Shown here: in pieces, positions 38,946 through 51,730 of the stretch
Numbering within the stretch: position 1 is the stretch's first letter
Layout: every line of letters starts with the position of its first letter
NCBI GenBank assembly: GCA_023079485.1
Contig: CM041085.1
Coordinates: 33,155,121-33,219,120, forward strand
From: Archilochus colubris
Taxonomy: Eukaryota > Chordata > Aves > Apodiformes > Trochilidae
Length of the DNA: 64,000 nucleotides
Direction of reading: 5' to 3'
Position numbers and translations under genes: made by a program
The notes under the pieces: model-generated
Seen by the model: the letters and a program-made list of their open reading frames with translations, nothing else
Database searches by the model: none
Told to the model about the DNA's origin: nothing

Positions 38946-41900
38946 AAAAACAACCCCAAAGAAGAAAACACATTTTGTTACAAAACCACTAAGGAAAATG
39001 ACATGGCCATTTAGAAGAGGCTTCACCTGTGTGCATGGAATTCAGGACTCCATGCAAGTGGAGAAGGCCAAAGGTGCCTCAGAACCTGCTGACCGCTAAT
39101 TTCAGTATTACCTCTGCTTTAGAAAATTGGCTGTTCCCTTCATGTAGCAGCAGCAAGTTGGCTCTACTTATTCTATGAAATGCTACTCTCCCCTTAGTGA
39201 CCAGTACTAATGCATGGTTGTAGCAGTCCACTGGTGTTGGGATGTGGTAAGGGTGGAGAACTCTAGAAAACAAACCTAGACTGATGAAAAAGCTGGAAAA
39301 AAAATCTAATTAAATATGTCTAATTTTTAGTTAGTTACTAAAACTAGATGGAAAATCTCAACAAAACCAAAGAAAATCTGATTTTGTTGGATGGTGGGGT
39401 TTTAATGAATTTAGAAAAAGAATAATTTCCAAATCAGAAACATTCATTTGAAATCAGAGCTATTAAATATGTATTTTCTATAATATATATTTTCCATAAC
39501 AGCAACCCCAAGGTATTTCTCTTTTCACCGTATGAGCTCAAACTCATGGCGTAGTACAATTACACTAGATAGGAAAAACCAAAATGTAGTATGTGTCTCA
39601 CTGAGACATTTTGTATCTATTATTCCTTACTTCTGACATTTCTTCACTTCCCACCTATAATAATGGCTCATAAGGATATAGAAGTCATGATTCAATTTAT
39701 GTGTCTTTAGAGACTTCACTGCCACACCTAATTCACACATATACTCAGCTCATCCTCTGTATAACAACCATGCCACTTTGGAACAGGGAACCCACCAGTT
39801 CACCAGTAATACACTCAAGGTCTAATTCATTCTTTAATAAAAGTGAGACTTTTTGTCCCTGACTAACCTGGGCTGCTGTTTAACAGAGATGATTCTGCAG
39901 GATTCCTCAGGCTGTCAGGGTGCACTGATCTTGTGTGAGAGCCCCTCTTGGTGTAATGCTTCGTTCAGCTTTACAGCCAGACACACTACCTGGGGATCCG
40001 AGGCATTGTCTGTGATGTAGATGATCTTCCTTACTCCACCGTTCTTTAATTATATATACAGTTCATCAGTCTCAGGATAACAAGAACACCAAAGATATTT
40101 TCATGGAAATGAAGTATTTGTAAGGGATATTAATTAGACTATAATTCTTCTGAAAAATCTAAGTTAGACTGAGCAAGGCAAGAATGAAGAGCCTCAACTG
40201 AAACTTATTTATATTTGAAATAAGTTTGCAAGTATTTGTACACATGTCCAAGATCTTTAAAGTTACTAAAAGTTTTAGCTCTAATTTTTAACTCCCGTTA
40301 TGAACAAAGAATAAAATTATTGTCTGATCTTTCATGAATTGGAATTACTAAAGTATGGGTGCAGCCTTAGGCCAAGTTAAAATATGAGCCCTGCAGACCA
40401 TGCAAGTGAAGTAAATTAATACCTGGACTATTGTTAAACTGTTTCAACTTATTTTGATTCAATGGGAAATTCTGATTTTCTCTCTCTTGCTACCAACAAC
40501 AACTTCAAAAACCTTATGGTTTACCTGTCACTCAAGGTAAATCATGCTTTGGCTAAGGAAAGATGAAGACAGTAGGCTTTTTATTTGTTTATTTGTGAAG
40601 GTTAACTCAAATGGCACCCCATAACTTGTCAGTAATAAAGATCTAGACTTGTTCCTCCTCCCCAAAAAGTATAGCTCATCAGCTTGCTTCAAAGTTGCAG
40701 CAGTTTTGGATCTGTGCTTTTTAGGCTTCAAAATATATACAAAGGACCACCAAAAAAAGTTTAAACCCAGCTCCAGTACAAGCTCTTATCAGCTTCAAGT
40801 GCACATTGCCTTTGTCAGCTTTTAGAACTAAAGGTATGTGAAATATAGGTCAATTATTACCTGCTTCTTACAACAAATCTATACATCAACTTCACACTGA
40901 ATGAAAAAAAAAGTTTCTAAATTCTTTTGAAATCCTAATATTGTCAAGGGGAATAGTTTATTTTATAAAACTTAATATTTATGAAAACTTTTTATAATGC
41001 AGACCCAGTATCAAGCTATTGGAGAGAGCAGCACATTTGGGCCAATGCACTTTTCATGGATGCAAATAGTAGGAGATAAAAGAGATGTCATTTTAATGCC
41101 AGGGCTTTAGACATCCAAATGACACTGCACAACTCACGGAGAGCAGAGAAAAATGGCATGCCCCTCCTTTTAAATTCATAGTCTCGTAAGTAATGTGCAA
41201 ACAGGAATAACAAATATTCCTTTCACCTTCAAGCACTCGTCACTGATTTGCATAGTGAGAAAACACATCTCCTACACCTAAACACACACAGTGTTACGTT
41301 GCCCCTGTGCACACTCACCCACTTGACACATGTGGTTTGGGCTATTGAAAATCAGGGAAATGGACCCAGTGGTGATTTCCCTGTGAATGCCAAGCCAGTT
41401 TATGTCTCCAGGGCTGTGAAAATCTGCCTCTATAAGACAGGGGTAAACAGCAACTGCGTGTACATCTTTTTCCAAATAATGCTTAGACAGGGGCTCAGTG
41501 AATAAAGCTGCAGCCCATCATGAACAGCAATATGTTTGCCACCTCTTCTTGCTGAGGGCTTGCAAACCCCACTCCACATCTACCCCCAAATGAGACTGCT
41601 TGGGACAAATCTTTTCAGAAATCTTTCTTGAACTTATTCATAGTAGCTTTAGAGGTAGCTCCCTGTAGTCTATTAGGATAAAAAAAATATTTTGCACTTA
41701 ATTTGAAGAGTTAATTGCAGTACATGCTCAGTAGCACTCAGATAAGACACGGTTCTTCTAAGTCTCCCCTTGATTTCGCTTGGCAGTCCCAGCACAGCTC
41801 CACAATTCACCTGTAATTCATCAGGAGCCACACATTTATGATAAGATTGAGCTACATTTTTATGAACCTTGACCAAGTTTTCTCTAATATGCTTCCAGGA

Positions 41901-44764
41901 ACAGCTGTAGTTTATGACTGAGCAGAATTAGTGACCATAGCTGAATTTTGATGCACGTTTTTGAGTTTTCTTACTGGGCTCTGAAAACAAAGTACAGAAT
42001 ATAAGGTTTAGTGCTTCTTGAAAGCTGAGATAGCAATGCTTCAACTTGAGCTATTTCTTCTAGCACACAAGAGAGACTTAATGTCAACAGTGTTACTTCT
42101 GAAATCATGTGGATTAGAATAAGTCAAGTGCCCATTACATCATACAATGGAAAAACTTTTTCCATAAATCTTCACATAGTGTTTCTACCTCACTTGATTG
42201 CTATTCAATGGAAGCACTGATGACAGCTTGAAATGAGGTTGTCTTTCTCTACCTAAGGCCTCAGAAAAAATGAACAACACAAAACATTAGGAGAAGAAAA
42301 AATAATAAACAAATTAGACAGTGGAAAGTCAAGATATCTGAGATTCTGAATGCTGAGATATTATGATTTTAAACCAACAGTGAAGTAGCTCTGTCTTATC
42401 AGGAGCAAACTTCTCTGGACAAGTCATCCTGTCAGTGTGCATCCTGCTCACCTCTCTTGCTCTGTGCTTGTGTGTTTATAATTGCTGTGGCTCAAGTCTT
42501 GCATTTACACCTAAAGTACTACCTCTTGTGGGTTATTTTTCTTTTACAGTCAAAAAGAGAAGATCACAATGTGAAGCTTCTTAGCTTGTTAAGTATGAAG
42601 CATTAAACCCTTACAGAAGAATAGCAAAACAATGTTTATCACATCCGAGTTCAGTTTGGCCTAGAAATCTCATGTGATTTCAAGCCTACTGAAGATTTTT
42701 CCTCCAAATTCAGAAAGCTACTATTCATTTTGTATCACTGATAACTCTTATGCATTTTTTTCTTTTGCACCTACTCCATACAGAAATGCAGCCTTTCCCC
42801 ACTTCCATTAAATTTTTCATTCCTGTTTCCTACAGTCAAAGAGTATTCTGACTGTCCAGTCTGCTCAGTCAAGCAGAGTAAGCTCTCATAACTGCTGACA
42901 AAAAAGGTCACTTTGCTAGGATTTTGTTATTCAGTGTTTAACCCAGTGTTTATTCAGTTTTTAACCCAATCCTAAAATAAATAATTTTGCATTCTGCAAG
43001 CCTCAAACACTGCCAAACTTCTTTAGGAACAATTAGAATAATATATTTTCAAGGTGATGGTTGAGACTCTACATGTACTGAAAATACTAGATTTATTATT
43101 CTGATGTCTACTCATGGAAGAATGCACCTGGTGTAGTCTCCCTCTCATATTCTAGATACAGGTTATGGTACAAAGGAAATGGAATGGGCTAGTTTTATCA
43201 AGGGAAACCAAAGCTCCCTGTAGAGAACCAGGGTTTATTCAGAACAGTAGTCTTAGCAAGCAATCTCACAGTATTTCTCACAGAAATAAGGTGCTGCCCT
43301 CCACCACATGGGTCAGCTTCCTGGTACTGCTGGTAACATTTTTTCCATCCTGTTTCTTAATTCACTTTCTATTATCAAGTTAGTTGCAACACTACTACGT
43401 GTTTTGGGATGGGCAGTGAAGACGAAGCTGTTAAACAATAGCAACAAGATCTCCTCAGGCAAGGTGCACAGAAGATCAACAGTGCAATCTGTGCTCATCA
43501 TCTTGGGTATCATACTAAGTCACTGAAACTGCATTTGTAGCACAGAAGTTTGCAGTAGGAGCCTGCAGGATTTTGGGTTGTGCTTACAGTACTATGAAAA
43601 TAAGCCCACACTGCTAATGCTTGTTTTGGTGAGAAAGGAACTCAACCTTGCCCTCCCAGCAGGATGTCAGAGAGACTGTCCCTTTCTCACACCCTTCTCT
43701 CTCACGATAGTGCACAAAAAACCCTAATAAATTATATTTTTTCTATTTATAATTTTAAGTAGTTTACAGGTAGGCTAAAAGCTCAACTGATCTCTGATTA
43801 TTCAGTCTGAAGTAGGTTTTACAGCTTCTCAGAGTACTATGCCATACTCACATATGTTTTTTTCACTGTGCAGCACTGCAGACTTCTATCCAGAACTCTT
43901 ATCTGCATAGGTGGGACTTCAGAGCACTCAAAAAGATGCAGTCTCTATTGGTTATACGCTGGAACAGATTCCAGCTTCTGCTACCGCAATTGTGGAAAAA
44001 GTCAACTGCAGACTTATTTTTAGTGGCACAGATGCACCTACTGTCTCTCATTGAGACTGGCACAAAGATACAGTGGCACATTACCAAACTGAGACAGCAT
44101 CTGTCCTCAAGTGTTTTTCCTCTCTAAAATAAGAGGACTCTTTCCTTCTTTTTCACCCTCTGTCCTTCCTGCTTTTCAGAGTGGGGAAAGGTCAGCACAT
44201 GGGCACTTGCCACCTGCCAGTCTAAACAATGTTTGACACAAGTACTCCTCCAAAAGAGTAAAAGCAGCAGCCAATGTCAGTTTTCAGGTTAGATACCCTC
44301 ATTCAGCTTGGAGTTGATAAAGACAACCTCCTGCACCTGTAAAGGCTTTCACTGAATTCAGTTTCCTCTGGGAATCTCCCCAAGAGATGTGCTGTTTAAA
44401 TCCATCAGCTGAAAGTTCTGCCTGATGTTGCCTTGGTACCTACAGGGTGCAGCTTCTTTGCCATCCATCCAGACACTGAGACATTTTGTGTAAAAGCATT
44501 TCAGCCATAATCCCAAAGCACTAGGATTTGGGTTCAGATTTGTATGGAGAAAAAGCAAGAATGGGGCAGTGGGAGTTAGTGATGTTATCTGTCTGAAAAC
44601 ACTCTGCCTCTATTTGATACAGACACCATAAATTATATTTTTATATAAAGAAAAGGTCGATAATTGACATGGAAAGAAATAGCAAAGAGGACAAGAAACC
44701 ATATGAATTTGCCAGACTAGACTGATTTCTTCCTCTGGAGTGATAATTAGTGTTCACACAGGGG

Positions 44765-45380
44765 ATTATATGGCTGATCTGACCTATCTGAACATCAGAA
44801 AATTATTTAAATTGCTACCACATAGGAGGTTATTAATTAAACTGAAGAAGATGGGAAAGACCTATGAGAATTGTAAGCTGCAAGAGACTGGTAGAAGACA
44901 GCGGGCTGGAAGGGAGTATTATACTGGAAGGAAACAAGACAGGCAGGTTTTCAGAGACTGGTCTTTTGGTCTCATCTTACATAAGGCTCTTATTAGTACT
45001 TGGAGCAGGCTGGTGATGTTTGCTGACCCTGTGGAGTTAGGAGGCAACACAGAGATGTGATAGAGTTAGACAATTGCATTGGAAGAAATTGTAGACTGAA
45101 TAATATAAATTGTATGAGTCAATGTCATTCCACATTGAAAGCATTCTCCTTTTAGGACAGAGAGCAAAATCTTCTGTTTTGAGGAATGCATATCAACTAG
45201 AAGTTATGCAGGAGGAGAAAGATCTGGTTGTTTCCAAGCGTGGGGTAATAACTGTCCTCTCTGATGTTAAGGAAAAGCATCTCTGTAATACTGTCATAGT
45301 GTGCCATCTTCACAGGAGAGAGATTTTCTTGCCAGACCTTTTCCACACACTCAGAGAAGCAGCACATTAGGAGGCTGACA
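44765..45380 (+). mobile_element. very degraded CR1-like LINE reverse transcriptase remnant
   Basis: Positions 44773-44856 read ADLTYLNIRKLFKLLPHRRL then LIKLKKMG. This aligns by eye with the CR1 motif A region (a pattern like VYLDFSKAFDTVPH followed by LLxKL). The catalytic Asp of motif A is replaced by Asn. At 45019-45042 a peptide FADPVELGG sits where CR1 has FADDTxLGG, so the second catalytic Asp is Pro. Between them about 150 bp resembles the GVPQGS-to-motif-C interval, but the motif itself is lost. Downstream (45205-45370) the EEKDLVV peptide fits the CR1 segment that follows the thumb. The frame is broken at 45060-45110. It is much older than the copies at 21.1 and 50.8 kb. CR1 versus a related LINE clade is uncertain. 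Confidence 0.6.
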
Positions 45381-46682
45381 CTTAAAACAGCATGACAGGG
45401 CATTGTGATGAATGGAGCAGCTCATACTTTGCAAACCCATTCTCTGTGGTTCCTGAAAATGCAAGCAGACATCCCATCCCAGTGACACTACTGTACTGAT
45501 GACACTCAGCTTTTAGACCTTTCCCAGTGACCATGTTAAAGACTATTTAAAAAGAAAGAAATCAGATTCTTGTGGGCAAGATGTCAGTGAGAAAGAAGTG
45601 GCAATATACCATTCTGTATTAGGGCAGCTGAATGTGCTCCTGCACTGAAATCCCATCCAAACTTTTTATACGTCTGGCCAGTATGCTGACTAATTCTTGG
45701 GTTCCTGGCATTTCCACTTGTCCTGTTTAAATTCAGCTTAAATAGAAGCACATAATGACAAAGAAAGGCAAACTGCAAAACAAGATTTTATAAATTATTA
45801 AAGGCAAGAAATATCACAGCAGAAACTCTGGCTCTGTACTTTATAAAACTGTCACATCAAACTTTATTTATGAAGGGCCAGTGTGAAATTGGGAAAAAAC
45901 ATCTATTCTGAAATGTACTTCCAAAAAAAAAAAAAAATTCTGCTTCAAAGGCAAATGGAAGGCAAATCTCTTGAATTTGGTCTTCTGTAGCATAATCGAA
46001 TGATAATGCAAGTGTAAATTCAAGTAAATCTAAAATACCTCCTAAAATGCAAAGACAATTCTTCCCGTACTTCAGACCAGGGCAGGGCCAATTCTTTCAA
46101 AATAAGAAAGTTCCTAAACACATCTGTGTCTCAAGGGATGAAGTGGAAAAACAGACACTCGATAGGGATGATCACATTCCTTAATACATTATTAAAACGG
46201 TGCTAAAAGGTGATAACTATGAAATAAAATACCTTCAGAACACAGAGACTGTATTGCCACCTGGCAGAATATGTAAATATGCCTATGATTGACTAAAATA
46301 TATTATAAAGATTATGGAAGAGAAGCTCTTGATTTCCTAACAGAAGGAAAAATCTGAATTATTAATAAAGCTGGGATACTGACTGCTGTTGAAATTGAAA
46401 GTAGGCCCACAAACTCAGACATCTGGCCCTGAGGGTGGCTAATACTCCAAGTCTGGGAGAAGATAAGAAGAGAGGAGCTTTAGCAAACAAACAAATACAC
46501 CTTTCATTGGAAATACTTCCGCCACAGCACAGAATATAAAGTTCCCCAGGTCTGTCTGCCCCAGGAACACCCTATGACATCCCATGAATCCATGCAGGTT
46601 TCAAAACACTTTACAGCTGCTGAGGGATGGAGTCTGGTGAACTGATCAGTCAGTGAGAAGATTAATCTGATTTGTAACTAGC

Positions 46683-46688
<6 letters not shown>

Positions 46689-46716
<28 letters not shown>
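46689..46716 (+). repeat. poly-A run (28)
   Basis: Twenty-eight consecutive A. No AATAAA lies within the preceding 30 bases and no retrocopy is recognised upstream, so it is treated as simple sequence and not as a processed-gene tail. Confidence 0.9.
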
Positions 46717-47447
46717 GTGGTAGTTCTTCCTTCTGCTTCTTGGTTATTCATTTACACATCACACACCATAACTTACAAGCTTAGGAGGAAAATGACATCT
46801 AGAGATCTTAAGTGTCTGCTGATATTATGAGAGTTGCTGGTGATTACATGTGGTCATTAGCGGAAAACCAGTGAAAAACTGCAGCAGGGGAAAACCACTG
46901 AAGATGAACATCAACAAAATGATCAAGGAACAGTGTGCTATTTCTGCCTCTAAACCTCCGGAAGGTAAAAAAGTTGAATAGATATATTTTTCAGATAGGA
47001 TTTACTAATTTGTCATTTTTCTAAAAAGAGCAACTAATGTCAAGGCTGGGCTTCAGAACCAGCAGTTTCAGCATCATGGGCTGGATACACTGTTGCAGAA
47101 GGCAGCACAAGTTGTGGATCTATCATTTGTACAAGTTACTACATAATAAAACAACTAATCCAGCTTAAAGTCAGAATTCTGATCAGAATGAGGTTCAAAC
47201 TGTGAATTAGAGACAATTTAAATTTATGTTCAAATTTCATGAAGCATATTGAAAACTAAGACACACTGAAATGGCTCCTTTTCACCTAGAACAGAGAAAG
47301 GACCGTTCTTTTCTTATGCAGACACATAAATTTTAACCAACATGCATAAAGAACAAAACACCACAGCCAACACGAGTGAACAACGGTTTTAGGAAGCCAG
47401 GCTTCTCAGATGCTTCTGAAAATTTCAATTAGCATCTGCTTTCCTGT

Positions 47448-47639
47448 CTATACAGCATCAGTATATATCAGGACCCTATGCCCCATAGCAAATTCAGCCT
47501 TTCCTTCTAATCCTACTGTTGCAAGTGTCACTGAAGTCCTGATATCACCACCATTTATGATCACAGTTGGCTTGAACTCAGCTTTTGAGTTTCCCTGTGG
47601 CTTGGCAGCAGAGCTCAAGCAGCAGAACAAGGACTGCAA
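47448..47639 (-). pseudogene. possible decayed fatty-acid-binding-protein fragment (weak)
   Basis: The minus-strand frame contains KPTVIINGGDIRT (encoded at 47535-47573), preceded by GNSKAEF. In the fatty-acid-binding-protein family (FABP4/5/7 and myelin P2 type) the start of the second coding exon reads like GN-x-x-KPTVIIS-x-x-GD, with IRT a few residues later. The following residues TLATVGLEGKAEF can be aligned only loosely with the family's STFKNTEISFKLGxEF. I see no match for exons 1, 3 or 4 and no clean splice sites. A fragment of a pseudogene is possible, and chance similarity is about as likely. Confidence 0.22.
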
Positions 47640-50600
47640 AGCTGATACATATAAATAGCTGGGTTTAGGGAAGGGATAAGAATTTTGTACAATCCAATAA
47701 TATGCTCACCTGGATCTGGTGTTCTGATTAAACTGAGATGCCAAGTGATGCAAACCAATTTTTTTTCTGTTTTTTCCCCTCAAAGACCTGCACTGCATGA
47801 GTGAGATTATAGCAAAAGGCTTGGTGTGTCAATTGTTTATTTGAAGGATATCATTAGCAACTTGCTGTGTTGTCAGTCGGCTGCCTGCTCCTATCCACCT
47901 CAGTATTTGTTAAGGACTGTATGCTGGTTTTATTTTATAACATTCCTTTATGTAGTTGTCTGTAGGAAACAAATTTGCAATGCAAATTAGGCAGATTCTT
48001 CAGGATTAAGACACATTAGTTGCAACATCTTTTCCAGATGGAGTGTGATAATAGTCTTTTCTTCTCCACAATCTTTCAGAGGGGCAAGACAATTCCTTAG
48101 TTTAATTGAATGTAGTCTATGCTTTAAGATAGATTTAACTCACAGGAAAGATCTGCTCTGAACTTTTACTGTTGTTGTAATACAATAGTAATATCAAAAC
48201 TCTTTCTGGGTGATTTCAAACATAAAACATTTGTTTTTAAAACTAAGTTTCCACCCCTAGCCCCAGTTACTCTTCTTGAGCAGATGCAGAGTCCTAACAC
48301 ATTCAAATTTTGGTTGCTGATACATAGGGAGGGGTCCTGGTAGTACCTGACTACATGACACAAAAAATACGTAGTAACTCTTGAAACAGATTGCAATTCT
48401 TCTGCCATTCTTACTACATTATTGTTGTTGTTATTACTTTAAACAGAAACCCTCAAATCTAAGGTAAAAGTGATGTATAAGGGTAGCAAGCATATGTGCA
48501 CATGGCTCATTTATGAGTGTCCCGCTAGAGTGAGAACTGCAACAAAAATGTCACCATAAGCACTCGAAAAAAGGTATATGCCTAGACCATGATAGCACCC
48601 AGCTCTCCCAAAGCAAAGTATTTTTCAGAATCAGGAAAAGGTCATGAAGAGGGAATCTGTAAGTCCTGAGTAGCTGCACTGAAGTTACAGGAGCCATTTA
48701 GGTTTGCATAACTGAGGCTGCTATGTAGCCAATACTTGAAGAGTTCACTAAAAGCACAACTTAACAGTACTAAATGGCAAGTGAGACAGCAGCTGGGTTT
48801 AGTTAAGCAGGTTTGAAATTCTGCTGTGAACCTCACTCCATCAGGAGGTGTATTAGTACAAGCAGCACATGCCTAGGAGTACTGCAAAAGTTTCACTCCT
48901 TGTGGAGAAGGTCAAACTTGTACACACTTAGGTAGCCATTCAAACAGTGCAAATACTGTTGCATTCTAGGAGTTATTTGAATCTATGACAAGTTGCTTAG
49001 CTAGTCTTGTAACAATACATGCATATAATCTTACAAAGAATATGGGTTTTGCACACAGACCAGAAAGAAATTAATAAAAAGCAGAGGAGTTTAGCAAGGA
49101 TATGTAAGCGTGGTGTCATCATAAGGCCATTCATTGCCCCTATCACTTGCAATGCACATATTTCCAAAATTACACAGATATTGCATTATTATGTTTAGCA
49201 ATATTTTAGCACATTATTCTATTTATATAGACAGGTGGAAGGACAGCAGAGTTCTTTATAGGAAGAGAAATACAAAAGTTCTGGAGATGTTTCTGAAAGT
49301 TTTTATGTCTCAGAGTCTTCTCTGTAATGTGGTGAGATGAAAAGAGGGCAGTTTTCATGTACTGCCTTCATGACTGCAAAAAGAGACATGTAGCTTTAAA
49401 TTCTCCAAAAACAATAAATAGATTTCAGTTTATCCAGTTGTAACACAAGCATTTAGGAACATGCTCTTTTCATGAATTACGATTGGATTGGACTGCAGAA
49501 GGGGAAACCAAATGGATGTGTCAAGAATCACAGAATGAAGGAAATGAAGCTCCAGAGGCTGCAATTCAAGAAGCCTGACTTTGTTTTGGGGATTCCAAAG
49601 ATGGAAGCAAATGATGCTGCTGCAGAAATTCACTGTTGAAGGCACATTCTCCATGAACCTGGTGCCAGAAGGCACATTCCATCTGGGAAAAGGGGGCATT
49701 TAGGATAGGCTCCACTCAGTTAAAACATTTCTGCTATCAGTAGACACTATGGAGAACAATAAAATGTCTGTTTCCTTTGCAGATTGGACTAGACAGAAAT
49801 TGAAGCTCTTTTTGCTTGTGCTTTTTGGGTTGAAGGACCAAGCTTGAAAATTTCTGGTAAATACAGGAAAACAGAAACATCGTATATTTAATGTCTCTGA
49901 AAACAAAGTGTGGATCATTCATCACTGCTTCAGTTTAATATGCCATATAGGACTACCAAAGCCAGTGAGTATGTACCAACCAAAGTGAAATTCGGGATGA
50001 TTTGCTCTATTGAAAGTCCTATAAAATCCTGTGCCTCCTGCTGCAGCTCAACCTCTCTGGAGCTCCTTTCTTCTTACATAAGATTTGAGCCAGTTTAGTA
50101 GCACAATTGCTAGTATTACTGGTTGAGCTGCTTATATTGCTTATTACCAGTAGATAATACATCTCAAAACACTCATCTGTACCCTGTACTTTACACACAT
50201 AACCATTCCTTTGAGAAAATTTTGTGGAGAAAATTGTCGTCTCTCAATGCCAATAACAAAACAACCAATATCTTCATCTGGGGCAGGATTTCACCAGCTG
50301 TCTACCTCTTGACCCTAACTAGGCAAGACAAGGTCAGCTCACAACTGCAGCTAGCCTTTGGACAAATAAGGTTATTATATAGCATCCTGTTTAAAATGAC
50401 AGTTACAAAGACACAATGTGGAGGAAAAGAAGAAACAGAAATCCAACTCAGACAGACACAGTCATCTTCATTGCACTGGTGAATAAAGGGTCTGAAGCTG
50501 TGCTGACACTTTGCTCTAAAAATGAAAGATTTTGGCTTTGTGTGACAGTGCTCAAGATATACCTGAGTCTAACAGAATCTTTCTCACCTAGTGCAAGTGC

Positions 50601-50762
50601 CAAAAGCCTCAGCAGGCTGAAGCATGACTGCTTGGAAAAAATGATGCTAGGGACCTCAAAGAATCCTGAGTGGACTTCTGACTGTTGGTGGGAAAGAAAT
50701 AAACAGCAAGTTCAGCAGAAAACTGCACAATGTGTCTGTTTATATGCATGCATATGCACACA

Positions 50763-51296
50763 GATCATAGAATCATAGAATTAGCTGGGTTGGAAGGGAC
50801 CTCAGAGATCATCTAGTCCAACCTTTGACCCACCGGAGCAGTTGCTAGACCATGGCACTGAGTGCCACATCCAGTCTTTTTTTAAATGTCTCCAGGGACG
50901 GAGAATCTACCACCTCCCCGGGCAGTCCATTCCACAGCCTAATCACCCTCTCCGTGAAGAAATTCTTTCTAATATCTAACCTAAACCTCCCCTGGCACAA
51001 CTTAAGACTGTATCCTCTTGTCTTGTTGAAGGGCGTCTGTGAAAAGAGTCCAGTTCCCACCTCGCTACAGCCTCCTTTCAGGTAGTTGTAGACAGCAATG
51101 AGGTCTCCCCTGAGCCTCCTCTTCTTCAGGCTGAACAGCCCCAGCTCTCTCAGCCTCTCCTCATAGGGCCTGTGCTCGAGTCCCTTCACCAGCCTGGTTG
51201 CCCTCCTTTGGAACTGTTCCAGGACCTCTACATCCTTCTTAAACTGAGGGGCCCAGAACTGGACACAGTACTCGAGGTGACACAGTACTCGAGGTG
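50763..51296 (-). mobile_element. CR1 LINE, 5'-truncated, well preserved
   Basis: On the minus strand this is the last ~450 bp of ORF2 followed by the ~80-bp 3' UTR. It ends in AATTCTATGATTCTATGAT, the CR1 terminal repeat (50764-50782 read in reverse). The 3' UTR has the typical 'ggttggactagatgatctctgaggtcccttccaaccc' layout. ORF2 reads without interruption to its natural stop. Homology ends at about 51279, where a 17-bp unit is repeated once more (51280-51296) and then passes into a GT/TA repeat. The intact frame and clean terminal repeats make it the youngest CR1 in the window. It lacks the catalytic domain and cannot move. Confidence 0.96.
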
Positions 51297-51309
51297 TGTG
51301 TGTATACAC
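50845..51309 (-). pseudogene. C-terminal fragment of CR1 ORF2 (reverse transcriptase tail)
   Basis: The open frame ends at the natural ORF2 stop after VALSAMV. Recognisable segments in order are [87 protein letters not shown] and [14 protein letters not shown]. This is the region after the RT catalytic core. The first residues (about 8) come from flanking sequence and the 17-bp duplication, so the apparent start is an accident of truncation. No stop or frameshift has been acquired in roughly 146 codons, consistent with recent insertion and not with selection. Confidence 0.93.
51263..51296. repeat. 17-bp exact tandem duplication at the CR1 5' truncation point
   Basis: ACACAGTACTCGAGGTG occurs at 51263-51279 and again at 51280-51296. 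The first copy belongs to the CR1 sequence. The second has no counterpart in CR1, which continues differently there. Confidence 0.92.
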
Positions 51310-51350
51310 TTATACATACACACATATATTACATATATATATGCACAAAT
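51291..51350. repeat. degenerate GT / TA microsatellite
   Basis: A GTGTGTGTAT start passes into alternating ACATACACAC and ATATAT units. It abuts the truncated 5' end of the CR1. Confidence 0.75.
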
Positions 51351-51707
51351 ACACCTTCAGACTACAATTCACTTTATTCATGACACATCTGTTTAAAACT
51401 GTCACCTACATTATTACAATATTTCTTGATGGTAAGGTCTAATTTATCAGTAAACAATCTGCAAATCTGCTCAGAGTATCATGATCCTAGTGCTAATCCC
51501 AGCAAGATCCCAGATTGCTTCCAATTAGGAAGAATGTTGTTAGCATGGGAACACAGGAAAAGGCTCAGATATGAGAGAAGCTGAAAACTGCTTCTCATTA
51601 AATGACTAGAAGCAAGTGCTTGCCAGATGGAAGAAGTCTGACTCTGTATGTACTGAGCCATCCGGGCAAAAAAACCTTGAGCCATAAAAGCAGCTTTGTA
51701 GGGTTCC

Positions 51708-51730
51708 TTTTTTTTTTTTTTTTTTTTTTT
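51708..51730 (+). repeat. poly-T run (23)
   Basis: Twenty-three consecutive T. It is simple sequence with no retrocopy body recognised. Confidence 0.9.

Larger units (their letters stand above)
21649..44764. other. long AT-rich non-coding stretch (about 23 kb)
   Basis: No exon, RNA gene or recognisable interspersed element was found. Open frames are 123 codons or fewer, and the longest (33860-34231, minus) contains low-complexity stretches. Simple sequence includes (GA)n at 26090-26110, G/T-only tracts at 27030-27072 and 32258-32294, a 25-base T run at 34938-34962 and an A/G tract near 38906-38945. GC-richer bumps without features occur near 23470-23600, 24770-24850 and 34610-34700. Old repeats too diverged to read by eye may be present. 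Confidence 0.45.
45381..50762. other. AT-rich non-coding sequence
   Basis: No gene is supported. It holds a 14-base A run near 45921, a 28-base A run at 46689-46716, and a block (47448-47639) open on both strands with a short fatty-acid-binding-protein-like peptide, listed separately. A 119-codon frame at 50123-50482 and a 120-codon frame at 50416-50778 overlap each other and resemble nothing known. Confidence 0.45.

Noticed and set aside
46689..46716. poly-A run as the tail of a processed pseudogene
   Set aside because: There is no polyadenylation signal just upstream, no recognisable coding remnant and no clear flanking duplication.
49525..49560. AATCACAGAATGA as a possible reversed CR1 tail
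   Set aside because: It has only one partial terminal repeat, and the adjacent bases do not continue into CR1 3' UTR sequence.
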